From Rhodotorula mucilaginosa (Eukaryota; Basidiomycota; Microbotryomycetes; Sporidiobolales; Sporidiobolaceae): a DNA stretch of 64,000 bases. Each line of letters begins with the position of its first letter. The stretch's first letter is position 1. The notes beneath the pieces were generated by a model. That model had not been told where the DNA came from. It saw nothing but the letters and a program-made list of their open reading frames with translations, and searched no databases. Of the stretch, positions 10,418 to 22,542 are shown piece by piece. Location of the stretch: the NCBI GenBank assembly GCA_034406715.1, contig CP137867.1, positions 310,001 to 374,000 of the forward strand. The letters run 5' to 3'. The translations under genes were made by a program, and so were the position numbers.

Positions 10418-11634
10418 ATGCCTCGCAAGGCCGCCGGCTCTGCCTCAGCTCCCGTCAGTCGCTCCTCGGCAGCGGGGGCGAGTCCCTATCCTCAACCGGC
10501 GGCGGCCGCGGCGGCTCGCAAGTCTGCCCGCTCGACAGCGGCCAAACGCGTCAAGTACACTGACGCCGCCGCAAGTGACGAGGGGAGTTACCAGGCCGAA
10601 GACTCGATCATGATGCTGCTCGGCGAGGGCGAGGATGAGGAAGAAGAGGAAGAGGTCGCAGCGGCGGACGAGACGCCGGTCGCGCAGCAAAAGAGGGGGG
10701 CCAAGGCGGACAAAGAGCTGCAGTGAGGCTCCCCTTTGCTGCCTTTCTGCGCATGGGACAATCCCTCAATGGTCTCTTCCCTGCAGGAGCTCCTACATCA
10801 AGCGCGCCACGAGGGTACGTTCTTCCCTCGTCAGCCCTCCCTCCGCCCTTTTTACTGATTGAGCTGACCCGGACCTGCCTGTCTCGTCCGACAGGCCGTC
10901 ATGGCTGTCACGGCTGAGAAGCAAGCTACCGACGCGGCCGAGTATGCCATCAAGCTCAAATCGGTGATTGCAGCTGGACAAGCCGGCGCAGACCAAGTCG
11001 TCGACGCTTCACAGCTCAAGATGTGAGCACCTTGCGCACGCACATCCAAAGAAAGGTACATGAGGGATGTCTAACAAGAAGGACCGCGCAGGGAACAAAA
11101 GCTCGAGCAGTTTACGAACGCGAAAGCTCAGCGCTTTACGCTCGTCGGGCAGCCGGAGCAGTACCGCCAAGTCGCGCTCCGTCTCGACGAGTATGCGCGT
11201 CGCCTCGCGGGCTCGTTGCAAAAGTACAACCTCAAACTGCTCGACCCGGACGATGATTTGCACCAGGCTATCGCGCAAGTGTGTGAGTATTCGTTTCTGG
11301 TTTTTGGGTGCTAGCGAAACAGCAAGCCCCTCGGAGGAGCTGATCTCCTTTTGACGACGGCCCAGTTGCCGCTCGAGTCGAGCGTACTCACCGCGAGCAA
11401 CGCAAGCTCAGTAAAGTCGTCGCAGAAACCGCCGCCGACTACTACGACGCTGCGCAGGTGCGTATCACCCTCTCCTTTTCTCCAGCAACTTTTCGGGGAG
11501 ACCCAATTCGTGAGAGTGACGGGCAAAGATGCCCGCTTCTCCTGCACTCGACTCACTCTGCGCTTTGCGAGCAGACCGCCGATGGTGCGTATCACGAACT
11601 GCGCAAACACCTCAAGCGGGCTGCTCGCGTTTGA
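10418..11634 (+). CDS. unknown basic/acidic coiled-coil protein
   Basis: Six exons (10418-10722, 10787-10814, 10895-11022, 11092-11282, 11366-11457, 11575-11634) close in frame at 267 aa. The N-terminus is Ala/Ser-rich with basic patches (KSARSTAAKRVKY), then a run of Glu (DEEEEEEVAAADE). From about residue 105 onward the sequence is helical and heptad-like (EKQATDAAEYAIKLKSVI, EQKLEQFTNAKAQRF, YRQVALRLDEYARRLAGSL, RVERTHREQRKLSKVV). The size, acidic N-terminus and long helix resemble small kinetochore or chromatin accessory proteins, but I recognise no family. Exon 2 is 28 nt. Confidence 0.7.
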
Positions 11635-11990
11635 TGCCACGCCCATGCGCCAGAACAGCCTCACGCGTCGTGCCTGCTTTTCCAATTCGTGCTTGTGCGC
11701 TTCTATACGCTTGCTTGACCTTGCTCTAGTCCCTGCAAGTCATGTTGTCTATACCCTTCGTCAAACTCCCAAGTTCGAACTTGAGTCGGTGCGCGGAACT
11801 TGGCGAAAGCGAAGACGAAGAAGTGCGCCTCGACTCGGACTGTACTCACCCCTACCACATAAGCCGAGGATGGGTCGTCTCGCTGTAAGCTTTCCTGCCC
11901 CGCTCGGCTCCTACAAACCTGCGTTACAGTGCGGCTGTGCGACCGACTTTGTCGTCGCTGGCTGGACCCGCGTCCCTCCACACGCATCCG
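11635..11990. other. intergenic, 356 bp
   Basis: This stretch lies between the coiled-coil gene and LUC7, both on the + strand. I see no gene or repeat. If the ATG at 11991 is not the LUC7 start, the true start exon may lie here. Confidence 0.5.
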
Positions 11991-13897
11991 ATGGCGCTCG
12001 GCAACACAGCCCGTAGACAGGTCGCCCGGGCCCATACAGCGCAGCAGAACGGCCTAGCGAGTGGATCTATACCCTGCCGGCCAGCCATGGGGGACGGCTG
12101 CCCTTTGAGGGACTCGATTCCCATCACGGCCGTCCAAGACAACCGAGCACTGAGTCACAGTGGAGCAGGGACTGACCACTCGAGTGATTTCCGATAACGC
12201 GCAGGAACAGCAGCGCAAGCTGCTCGAACAGCTCATGGGGCCCGAGGCACTCGGGATCGTCCAGCACAACATCTCGCTCTACGATCCCAAACTCTGCCAC
12301 CCCTTTGTCGCAGGGATCTGCCCCCATGACCTCTTTACCAACACGGTGAGCAGCCCGGCGCCGCATGCGGTCGTTCAAGGTTCTCGCGAGCGTGAGACTC
12401 TTCGTACTGATGCAAAAAAGCGTCCGTGACACCCACAGAAAATGGACCTCGGACCGTGCGCCAAGACTCACTCGGTCAAACTCAAGACTGAATACGAGGA
12501 TCTGTCGAGGAAGGCCGAGGCGGAGAAGGACGAGCACCAGATCAAGATCTTCAACACCTTCAAGGCCGACTACGAGCGCGAGGTCAGTGCCCTCCTCGCG
12601 TTCCTTCTTTTTCATTCATTGCGAGGATGAAACAACTCAACGTATTCGGTACGCGTCCTACAGATCATGAACTTTGTGGGCGAATGTGACCGGAGGATCG
12701 CTGCGGCCCATCGTCGGCTGGAAAAGACGCCAGAGGAGAACAACCGCACGACGGCTCTCGTGAGTCGATGCAGGAAGATTTCGAATGATCAATCAAAGCT
12801 TTCAACTGACCTGATCGAGTCTTGCAGATGCGCGAAGTCGGAGAAATCGAGGGCGCTTACCAGGCAGCCATGGCAGACGTCGAAACGCTCGGTACGGTTT
12901 GCTTCTCTCTCTCTTTCTACACGCACTGCCATTCGCATTCGCACACTGACCTGCCACTCTCCCACAGGCTCTCAAGGAAAAGTCGAAGAGTCGATGACCC
13001 AGTTGACAAAGGCGGAAGCGCTCAAGACGGAAAAGCTCGAAAAGGAGCGCGAGTTGCAGCAGCTGATCGAGACGGCTGGCGCTTCCGGACACCAGAAACT
13101 CCGCGTCTGTGACATCTGCGGTGCCTACTTGTCGGTGCTCGACTCTGATCGTCGTCTCGCCGATCACTTCGGAGGAAAGGTCCGTCCCGTTTCCCTGTCC
13201 GTTCTTCGTAGCGAACAGGCAAAAAGGAATTCTGCTGCTGACCCCATGTGCCTCCTCCACTCTGTAGATGCATTTGGGCTACCACCAACTCCGTCAACTG
13301 ATCGACGAGTGGCGCGCCCGCGGCCCGCTGCCGACCGCACCTTTGCCCGCCGTCGTGCACAACCCGGCAAACGGCATGGGGGGCCCGAACGGCAGTCTCG
13401 CCTCGAACGCCGCCGCTCCGCCGACCAGTTTCCGCCCGATCCCGCCCGAGAAGCGGCTCCGTCGTCGCGAACCGTCGCGCGACCACGACCGTGACCGCGA
13501 CCGCGAGCGAGACCGAGACGGGCACCGCTCTTCATCGTCTAGGTATGACCGCGACGACCGCCGTGACGAGCGCGAGCGTTCTCCGAGGCGTCGTTCCAGT
13601 GCCGCGGGAGCAGCAGACGACTCTTATCACCACCACCACCGGTCGTCCTCGAGGCGGGAGGGAGATGCTACCTCGTCCTCGGGATACCGTTCTTCGCGAA
13701 CGGTCACGGATGACAAGGAGCGCGACCCGCGCGACCGCGAAGAGAGGCGGTCGTCGAGGTACCACGATGACGAAGATCGGAGGCGGCCGTCGTCCGGCCG
13801 CCATGACGAGGAGAGGCGGACACGCCGCACGTACGACGACATTGACGAGCCGAATCGGACCGCCGCTTCGGACAAGCGTCGCCGTGTAGATGAGTGA
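11991..13897 (+). CDS. LUC7: LUC7-like U1 snRNP protein
   Basis: U1 snRNP component that helps choose 5' splice sites. Internal exons are 12205-12345, 12439-12582, 12664-12759, 12828-12891, 12968-13179 and 13268-13897. They encode the complete LUC7 core: RKLLEQLMGPEALG, the CCCH finger around VAGICPHDLF and GPCAKTHS, a long helical hairpin (MREVGEIEGAYQAAM), and the C2H2 finger (KLRVCDICGAYLSVLDSDRR ... HFGGKMHLGY). The tail is rich in Arg/Asp/Glu/Ser (RDHDRDRDRERDRDG), as in metazoan LUC7L. The first coding exon is uncertain. An ATG at 11991 followed by a donor at 12021 would give MALGNTARRQ in phase 0, but the resulting intron is long for this genome (184 nt). Confidence 0.9.
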
Positions 13898-13928
13898 GGG
13901 CTCGAATTCCTCACGGCTCTCGAGTGTA

Positions 13929-14110
13929 ATCGATTTGCCGTTTGTAACATCACACCCTGCTCGTACGGTTTGGGAGCTCCTTCCTTCCGTGCGCGCACGC
14001 GAAATGTGATAATGGTGATATCGATTTGCCGTTTGTAACATCACACCCTGCTCGTACGGTGAGGGAGCTCCTTCCTTCCGTGCGCGCACGCGGAATGTGA
14101 TAATGGTGAT
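13929..14110. repeat. 91-bp direct tandem duplication
   Basis: Two near-identical 91-bp copies lie head to tail at 13929-14019 and 14020-14110. They begin ATCGATTTGCCG and end with GTGATAATGGTGAT. They differ at only a few positions (for example TTGGG against GAGGG in the middle, and CGAAATG against CGGAATG). The repeat lies in the 390-bp gap between the converging 3' ends of LUC7 and the JmjC gene. The near-identity suggests a recent local duplication. Nothing else is seen in this gap. Confidence 0.93.
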
Positions 14111-14287
14111 GTGGAATAGCGGAGAATTGATTGCAGCGGCGTCGTCGACTGGCCGTATTTCAGAGACTAATGGCACAAACAAGAGAGAGCGGTACACACG
14201 GCAAGAACCCGGAGATACAATCCGTTACATAGAGGGTGGACACGGCCGCAGGCATGGAGAGGAAACGGGTCCGCGTGGAGAGGGGAA

Positions 14288-17200
14288 TCAGTGCCAGCCA
14301 TTGCTGGTGGTCGAAGCCGGCGCGCTCCAGGGCTCCTGAACCTCGATCGAGATGTTGTTGTTGTTGTCGTTGTCGACGGCGGCGGCATCGCCCGTCCCTG
14401 TCTGCGAGAAGTGTATCGGCGGCTGCGCGCTCGCCTCGGCATAAGCGCTGCCGTACGGAGCAGATCCCGCCACCGCCGGCGAGTAGAGTCCCGGATCGAT
14501 CACGATGTCTTCTCCATCGGCGGCGTACGGTTCCGGCTCGGGGTCGGCGGCGACTTGCGAGTACCGCAGAGGATGACCTTGCTGCACCGGCACATCGATG
14601 GCTGCCGAGCCGTTCATGCCGTCGTCTCCGTCCCGATCTTCGTCGCCCTCTTCTTCGTCGTCATCCTCGTCCTCGTCATCGTCGTCCGAGTAGCGTTCAC
14701 TCTTGACGCGTTGCGCGGCGGGCGGGGCAGATTCGCCTGCAGCCTCGAGCAAGGCAGCGGACGGCTTCCGCTTGCGGCCAGACGAACGTGGCGCGTCCAT
14801 GCCGTCAAGGAGACCCGTCGCCGGATCGGGATGACGGCTCATCTTTTGGGCGCGGTTGTTGACCCGGTTGCTGAGCTGAGCGAGGTCGGCATCGGTGAAG
14901 CGGACTCGGAGGATCTTGGGACCGGCAGGGAGAGTGTCGAAATGGTCGAGGCAGGCGATCGCTTTGCCGTCCTCGCTGATGATCTGGGAGAGGTAGCACA
15001 ACACGCGGCAGTGCTGGCACTGATACTCCTCCTCGTCGCGGTCGTTCGGGTCGACCGTCTCCTCCGGCGCGTCTTCGCGAGCTCGAATCGCTTCGCGGCC
15101 GGCCATCTCGCGCGAGACCATCTCGCGGATGTGCGGCAAGAGCCATTTCGACGTCCGCGGGTCTCGCTCCCATTGCGAGATGGTGACGAGGAGCTCGTCG
15201 TGCGAAAAGACGGGGTTCTTCTTGATCTCGCGGTAGCGCTCGATGCAGCGCAAACCCTCGGGCAGCCAGTCGGAGAGCGCAAAGTTGACCGCCTCGTTGA
15301 AGTTGAACCCGTGGTTGAAGCCCGAGTGGTAGGCGCGCGGGAAGGTGATGATGAACTCGTTCGGGCGCTGGTCGGCGACGTAGCAGCGCACGCCGTGCTT
15401 CTTGAGGCGGCCAGGACTCATGAGGGTCACGAGCTGGAACATGAGATCCGGCTGCTGCTCAAACAGCTCGGGAGCGGCGAGCTTGACGGCAGCCTCGAGC
15501 TTCTCGTCGTCTTCGCCGGGGATGCCGTACCACGTCTTGGTGTCACCGAGGTGATGGTAATTGATGCTGCAGGGTCGAGCAAAGCGCATTAGTCCTCGCG
15601 TCTTCGCGGCTTTGGATACGTCCCTCCTGCCCAACTTGCCTATACGAGTAGTGATCCTCCTGCAGGTTATATCAAGCGGGTCAGCTACTCGTGACTCATC
15701 TGCATATCGTGAGGAATATAAAACGAACCTTGTGCCAAGCGAAAGTCGAGAACACCATCCCGACGTAGATCCACGGGATCGTCATCCCCGAGATATCGGA
15801 CTTGACATAGCGCAACAGCGAGCCGGCAAGTATAGGGAGGTTGTTGAGGTTCCAGCCGTCTCGCGAATAAGGATCGAGAGGATGCACTTCGAGGTTCGGG
15901 AATCCGCTGAGAGTTTCGAGATGAAGGGCGGATCATGTCAGCCGAGCACAGGACACGAGCTCCTTTGGGGAGCTGGGAGACCACACTCACGCTCCGTCCT
16001 TGGTCGAAGCCACATCTGCACCGTACTCGACTTCGACCGTCTCTGTGGGCGCCTCGACGAGCCGCCAGAACTCGCGCTCAAAGTGGTCCTCGATCGCGAG
16101 CTGCTCAGCCCAGACGTCCTGCTCGGTCGTCGGCGGTGCGCCGCCGTCGCCTTCTCGCTCTTTACCCTTCCGTTCCGGCATCGGGTGCGTCTCGAGCCAC
16201 TTGCGCTTGAACGCGTCGGCCCGTCTCCGGAAGCTGAACAGGCTGTGATCTTGTCCCTCTTCGAAACCGTAGTCGGCGCCGTTCAGCAAGAGGCACTTGT
16301 CGCAGTAGAACTGAGAAGTCGGAACCTGCTTCAACGGCGGCTTCAGGCAGGAGAGATGGTAGCCGCGGTCGCATTCTTCGCAGAGGACGATGCGATCAGG
16401 TTCGTGGTCGAGCGAGCAAATTTCGCAAGCCTGCATTCAAATGTCTCTGGTCAGCCGGCTCATTCCGCATAGTGAAACTGATGAGAGGGGCATTTACCTC
16501 GCCAGGCGCAGACACCTTGCCACGCTTCGAAGACTGGAGGTCCAACGCCTCGTTCAGCTTGTCGGAAGCGGTGCGGACACGCTCCGACGCCGGGACGGCG
16601 GTACGGGAGCCGTTCTCCGAGGTCGGGGTCGCGAGGGTGGCCGACCCGCTGCCCATCTTGGGCGCGTCGGCGAGTTTGTCCGCAAAGGCCTTCATCTCCT
16701 CGGACTGTGCCGTATCCCGCACCGTGGCCTCCTTGACCGGATCGGGGGGAGCGGGTCCACCGGCGAGCTTGACGTGCTTGACGTATTCCTCAAAGGGGAC
16801 GATGATGCGGAAGTACGCCATCTTGAGCTGAGAGCAGATGCCGGTGTTGGCCGTCACGTTGTAGCCGAGCGCCTTGCCGACGATCGTCCATTTGCGAGCG
16901 TCCGTGACCTGCACAGGACACACATCACGTCAGCACACGCCGTCAGTATAAACGTGGAGCCAAACACAGCGCACCGTTTGGTACCCTCCGAGATTGCCGA
17001 CCTCGCGCTTGAGTTTCCACATGTCGACCGGCTTGCCGCCAATATTGGGGATGGTGATCCCGCTGCTGCCCTGCTGTCGATGGAAGAGGTAGAGCTGCTC
17101 CAAGAAGTTGAGACTGGCGCGAGCGGAAGCTTCGAGCGAATTGAGCTGCTGCAAGCGAGTTTTGAAGCGGAAGGTCTGGAGGTGAGGAGGTCGGTGTCAG

Positions 17201-17954
17201 CGCGGCAGAGAGAGAGAGAAAGAGAGGCAGCACAGTGACCCACCTCGGTGTCGATAGAGAAGGGAGGTCTCCAGCCTTCGGGCGGGACAATCTTGCAAAT
17301 ACCGTAGTCCTTGGCGTCTCGGGCGATCCTCTCGATGTACTCCATCGGCTGCGAGAATTGCTCGATCGTCGGGTGGTACACGGGCGCCTCCTCGAGGTCA
17401 AACATGCGCGGCCGTTCACGCGGAGGCGGGTTCGGGATTCGGGGGGCCGACATGCGCAGGGTCGAAAAGTCGAGAGGAGGAGCGGTCGGTAACCTCGTCG
17501 CGCGCCGGACGCTGTTCTTGGACGGATGCGGACCGACAAAGTCTTCCTCCTTGGGCTCGACTTTCATGGGAGGTGGTGGGGGAGTCGGTTGCTGGACTGG
17601 CTCGACGGGGGCGGGAGATTTGGAAGATGAAGCCGTAGCCGCCGCCGCTGCTGCCGCTGCTTTCGAACTTTGCTGCATCGCCGAGAGTGCCGTCGCCTTG
17701 GATGCCCTGACGCCCATTCGACCTGCAGTCGGCCCGGTTGCACGCATCCTGCCTCCCGACGGACCCGCAGCGCTGCCGTCCGCGGTTTCTGCACCACTGC
17801 CCAGTTCGGCAGCTGAAGGTGCAGCGGCAGTCGTCGGAGTGTCATCTCGAGTGGCTGACCCGCTCGTGCCGATCTCTCGACCGTTCTCATCGTCTGAAAA
17901 GACGATATCGAGCGCCGAGAAGAACGTCACCGGTGTCGGCGGAGGGCTGACCAT
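14288..17954 (-). CDS. JHD2: KDM5/Jhd2-type JmjC histone H3K4 demethylase
   Basis: Removes methyl groups from histone H3 Lys4 using Fe(II) and 2-oxoglutarate (known for the family). Seven exons (17954-17244, 17175-16975, 16908-16498, 16430-15991, 15906-15729, 15659-15640, 15566-14288) close at 1079 aa. Domain order is JmjN (APVYHPTIEQFSQPMEYI), ARID (DMWKLKREVGNLGGYQTVTD), a full C4HC3 PHD finger (CEICSLDHEPDRIVLCEECD...), JmjC, and a reduced C5HC2 zinc finger (CQHCRVLCYLSQI). Iron ligands are visible: H and E of WHKEDHYSYSINY and the later His of AYHSGFNHGF. Exon 6 is only 20 nt and is followed by a GC-AG intron. The C-terminus is acidic, then Asn/Gly/Ser-rich. The later PHD fingers and PLU-1 region of animal KDM5 are absent, as in yeast Jhd2. 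Confidence 0.93.
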
Positions 17955-19197
17955 ATTCGGGGAGATCTGGTGTCCCAAGCAGCGGGGAGATGGGAAACCC
18001 AGCAGCTGGTCTCAACAGGTCGCCGAGGAGGCGACAGTCGGGTAAAGTTTGTTGTAGCTTTAGGAGTGCACTCGCACCGTGCGGCGGGACTCGTGTGGAC
18101 GTCGAGGTGAGCGGTGGAGAGCAACCGAGGAAAAGCGCTGCAGCTCTTCGTCCCGCAGCCGGCCACCCCTTCACTCTCGTCGTATGAATAGTCGCGATGC
18201 TTGCCTTTCCTACGCTGATCGACAAAAGATATTCCGCTTCAGTCGCTGGCTCGCTGGCAGAGCAGGTCTATTGCCTGGCCATCATTCTCTGGACTGAACT
18301 ACGAATCAAGCGCTAAGTTACAAGCTGCATGCTCTCCTTCGCCTTCGCTGTTCCCGGAACTGCGACCGACATGTACGGTCAGTCTGTACGCAAACTTGGG
18401 GTGCGACATCCCGCCTCCTCCGGCCAGTAGATCAGCGAGCACCCGCTGCAACTCTGAACAAGCGAGCTGAGCCGACGAGAGAACGGATGAATGCAAAAGG
18501 AGCGGTGTTTGTTCAGCAGCAGGATTCGGTTCCTCATCAGCGTCCTCCAGAGCGAATCAGCCAGCTCCAGTGTGTCGCAGGAGGAAATAGCAGGGCCGGA
18601 GGTGGAAGAGCGGAGGGCGAGATCGACCATGATGCAAACACCTCCAGCGCGAAAGCGTCGACCCATCCAGCAAAATGAACAATGGAAAGTGCCTGGGCGG
18701 AATACACGCCCGCGCAGCATTCTTATGTGCGACAAAAGAGTCGGTTTGCGATGGCGCGTTCTGATTGGTCGACGAGATCGAGCATGCGTCGGGTAGCCGT
18801 CGTCGTCGAATCTAGCAGTCCAGAACGCGCGGCAATGGCCGTATAACGCAATGAGACGTACAATGAGGCACGTCCCGTGTTCCGCCGGGGTGTTTGTAAG
18901 TCGGTCGTGATTGCGCTGGCCGGGTGGCGGAGAGGAGAGCCGAGTTCACCGCGACAGGACCTCGGGGCGTTGCAGAAACGAGCTGTGCGTTGTCGCAGAT
19001 ATCTGAGTGTACAGGCTCCATCGTTGGCCGGCGAAACAGCCGAGTGTTTTCGAGGGCGGTCGAGCTGGAAGAGGGGAAGAGACGAAGCACGAACGAGCTC
19101 TCTCGTCAACAACGCCGACGCGCTCTTCAGCTGAGCAAAGGATTCTGCTAGAACAACGCTACCCGGATAGTTCTAGGGCTGGCTTTTCCAGCCGACC
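17955..19197. other. intergenic, 1.24 kb, divergent promoter region
   Basis: This stretch separates the divergent starts of the JmjC gene (-) and the tRNA thiolase gene (+). Frames here are short and lack splice-supported extensions or recognisable domains. I see no tRNA-like fold. It is long for this window, so long 5' leaders or a non-coding transcript are possible, but nothing in the sequence demands one. Confidence 0.5.
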
Positions 19198-20854
19198 ATG
19201 CTCACAACGAGGAGGTCCGCTGCCACGGCCGCTCTTGCAGCGAGTCGACCAGGTCGATCGCAGCGTTTCCAGCGAACGCCTTGTGCGCACGAGTGGACAA
19301 GAGGCTTCCACACAGCCCGCGCGGCCGCAGCGCCGACCTCGGAATGGGGACCGCCGCCCGCGGGGACGCCCGTCTTTGCGTGCATGTCGGGCGGAGTCGA
19401 CAGCAGCGTCGCGGCTCGCCTCCTCCTCGAGCAAGGGTACGATGTCAAACCCGTCTTTATGCGCAACTGGGACACGCTCGACGAGCAATCCGGCTCGGGC
19501 GGGTGCGAGTGGGAACGCGACTGGGACGACGTCCGGCGGATCTGTCGCGAACACCTCGGCGGCGTCGAACCTGAACTCGTCGACTTGTCGAGAGAGTATT
19601 GGACGCATGTGTTTGAACCGGCGCTCGAGGAATGGGCGGCGGGCGTGACCCCGAATCCTGATGTCACTTGTAATCAGTGCGCCCAATGCAATTTCCTCTT
19701 TTTTTTCCCCCTTCCCTCTCGCCTGCAGACTCGCTCCCTGATCGTCCGGTCAGCCAGTATCTGATATGTATGCTCCCACGGATCAGGCACATCAAGTTCC
19801 GAATCCTCCCCGAAAGGTTGCTCGGACGAGCGCCGGACGCCTGGATCGCCACGGGCCACTACGCTCGCTTGCTCCCGAGTCCGCTCAACGCCTCGGTTCC
19901 GGCCCTTTACCGCGGCAACAACATCCGCAAAGACCAGTCACATTATCTCTCGACATCGCCACTCTCTGCCCTCCAGAGAACCCTGTTTCCTCTCGGCGAC
20001 TTTGCCTCCAAGGACGCCGTGCGAGATTTGGCGCGCAGGTGGGGCATGCATACAGGCGACAAGAAGGACAGCATGGGGATCTGCTTCGTAGGAGTCCGCA
20101 AAGGTTTCAGCAGCTTCTTGGGTATGTCTCCCCTTGTCCTCCTCACCGCCGGCGGCAGTAAACGGACATGAAGCCTAATCGATCGTTTTCTCTTCCCGTT
20201 CCAGACTCGTACCTTCCCTCCCTGCCAGGCGACATCATCACCGAGACGGGCAAGGTGGTAGGGCGGCATGACGGTCTGTGGCGATACACCGTAGGCGAAA
20301 GAGCGCGGATCAGTGGTCTGCCCGAGGCGGTCTTTGTGGGCAAGAAGGACCCGAAGGACAATACCGTCGTCGTGGTGCCCAAGCAGTGCGTCTAACAAAG
20401 AAGTCCCTGTCTCGCAACACGGTCGCAGTCCTTTACTGATCTACGGAACGGGTCTGCACTGAATCAACAGCTCCCCTATGCTGCGCTGTACTTCCATCGA
20501 GACGAGCGACTTTTCCTGGACCTCGCCGGATCATCCGCCCCTGGAAGCGAGCACACCAGGAGGTTTTGTAGCCGAAGCGCAGATCCGCTCGCTGCCGGCA
20601 GGTGCTTTGTCCAAATGCGTCGTCACCCAGAGGTCCGCCAATTCTCCTTTTCCGTCAGGCAGGAAAAATGCGTCCAGCCACGATGGGCTGACTTCGTTCC
20701 TACACGCAGACAAGGCAGCGCAGTATCCATTGTTCTTGAGAACCCGCTCGTGGGTGTCTCGCCCGGGCAGACCGTCGCCCTGTACAAGGCCGATTGGTGT
20801 CTCGGGGGCGGCACGATCGCTTCAACCCGCACACTAGCCGACGAGTCGACCTGA
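19198..20854 (+). CDS. SLM3: mitochondrial tRNA-specific 2-thiouridylase (MnmA/MTU1)
   Basis: Thiolates U34 of mitochondrial tRNAs for Lys, Glu and Gln (family knowledge). Exons 19198-19676, 19787-20121, 20205-20385, 20471-20632 and 20710-20854 give 433 aa. An Arg/Ala-rich presequence (MLTTRRSAATAALAASRPGR) is followed by the PP-loop ATP site (FACMSGGVDSSVAARLLLEQ). The two catalytic cysteines are in TPNPDVTCNQ and DSMGICFVG. The motif WIATGHYARL and the C-terminal barrel (PGQTVALYKADWCLGGG) are also present. The Cys of CNQ sits two codons before intron 1. The gene converges on the mitochondrial carrier gene. Confidence 0.94.
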
Positions 20855-21087
20855 ACCGGAACACAAACGGCTGGACAACAATGCGAGTTGCAGTTGCGGC
20901 GGGGAGAGCGAGGGAAGGAAAGAGGAAGGGGATACAAGGGTATAGATATGCAGAAGTGCGATACTTACAAACATGGGCAAGGCACTGCAGGACTTCGAGG
21001 TCGTGTGGTATCGGGATCGGCGTGATCCGGGATGAGGAGATGCGGCAAAGATGACGGAAAGGCGATGAGAGGTCTCTTTTGGTCGGT

Positions 21088-22542
21088 CTAGTCTATTCGT
21101 GCATCGGGAGGCGGACCGGCGTTCCTGACGATGGCGCCCCGAGTCTGCTCGAGGATGCTCCACATACAGCCGTGCGTAAAGACGCTCCGGACGGCCGAGA
21201 TCCCGAGACCGCGATACAACTTTGTGACGCCGCCGGCGGAAAGTCGCTTAAAGATGTCGAGGGGCCGCTCGTAGGGCGCGTCGGCGAGCGCGTTTCGTTG
21301 AACCTTGGCTTTGACGAGATCGATCGGGTAGATGAGAGCCCAACTGGAGACTCCCGCTATGGAGTGGGCGTTGGGAATCAGCTTTCAATGCGGCTCGAAA
21401 GGTAACTATCTTGGGAAGAGTGAGGTGGGGAACTTGCCGACTGATCCGGAGAGAAAGGTGGTCACGGCGGTCGGGACATTCTCGAAGAGGTCGGCGCGTG
21501 AGTGATGAATGATGTGCTGCGCGCTATCGTACATGCCAAAGTAAAGTCCGGTTCCCTGCGCGGCGCGAGGGGCCTGTTAGCCCCCGACCTGCGAAAGCGA
21601 GATTTCGTTCGCCTGAGAACGTACGAGTGTATCTCGGAGAGCGTGTAGCCGGAAGCCGGTGTAGAGACTTCGGACTCCGCCCGCTCGGTACAGGTCAAGA
21701 AAGCCTTGAACCGTCCCGCGAGGCACGTAAGGGACCCCCTTTTTCATTCTGGGAGGGGGTTGTCAGCGAGCGCGGAGGCCCGATCCACCCAGTCAAAGGC
21801 AGCTAGCTCACGCGATGAGGTACTCGAGCTGCAGCTTGATCTTTGTGTATTCGAACGCGGTGGTTCCGACAGAGAGGAGAAGTCCGGATGCTGCACCGCC
21901 GAGGAAGCCTGCTGCTGCCGTCGACGGGACCGTCTCGCCTGTGAGCCATCCTTTCCGCAGCAACTCGTCTTTTGACCAGGTGTAGATGCTGAAGGAAGTT
22001 GTCCGAACGAGGGTGATGGTCACGAGCGGGATCGTCACTGTGTAAGGAAACTCGTGAGCGGGGGCGACGTTCCGGGGTAGCGATAGACGTTCCGAACACA
22101 CCTCCACGAAAGAATCCTCTGATTCCTTCCTCGGCATATGTTCTTCGCGCGCAGTCGAGTACGGAGCTGTACCTCTTCACTTGCAGTCGCGATCTGCAAA
22201 GGTGATCAAAGAGACCGGTCAACCTGCCGTTTCTCCATGACCAGCACTCAGACGGAATTCCATGTTCGGTATGAGCCCATTCTAGGGCCAGGAGGGCGAG
22301 GTACGAAGCCGGAGAGTCGCTGAAAGCGTCGACTCGAAAAAAGTGATCGGGAACGGAGTCGAGACGACGTACTTGACGCTATCCAGCGGGAACCCGGCGA
22401 TTGTCGAGCAGAACGAGGCGACGAGGGCTGCGACAGTGTTTCGATTCTCGTAGATGAATCGCTGCGTCGCTGTCGAGGGTTGCGCAGCGTCGGCGGCGAC
22501 ATCTTCTGCCGGCAGTTGACCGGATCCCGCTGCTTCCGCCAT
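21088..22542 (-). CDS. mitochondrial carrier family (SLC25) protein
   Basis: Inner-membrane solute carrier. The substrate cannot be assigned. Six exons (22542-22373, 22193-22102, 22037-21812, 21748-21625, 21555-21442, 21381-21088) close at 339 aa. Three repeats of two helices are visible. Signature 1 is GFPLDSVKSRLQ and signature 3 is YPIDLVKAKVQ. The second repeat carries TTAFEYTKIKLQ, where the usual Pro is Ala. The paired turns read EEGIRGFFRG, AGGVRSLYTGF and AGGVTKLYRGL. Intron 1 (about 179 nt) is the longest in the gene and carries no coding potential in frame. The start is the ATG at 22542 (MAEAAGSGQLPAEDV). The odd second signature fits atypical fungal carriers. Confidence 0.9.

Noticed and set aside
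14291-15592. + strand frame of over 430 codons across the JmjC gene
   Set aside because: Antisense shadow of the JmjC and C5HC2 exon. It lacks any recognisable motif.
17955-19197. Small frames between the JmjC and thiolase genes as a possible extra gene
   Set aside because: They overlap on both strands without domains, signal peptides or consistent splice sites.
20633-20658. A 26-nt intron in the thiolase gene ending at the first CAG after the donor
   Set aside because: It is too short to splice. The 77-nt intron 20633-20709 also keeps frame and gives a better match to the family's C-terminal barrel.
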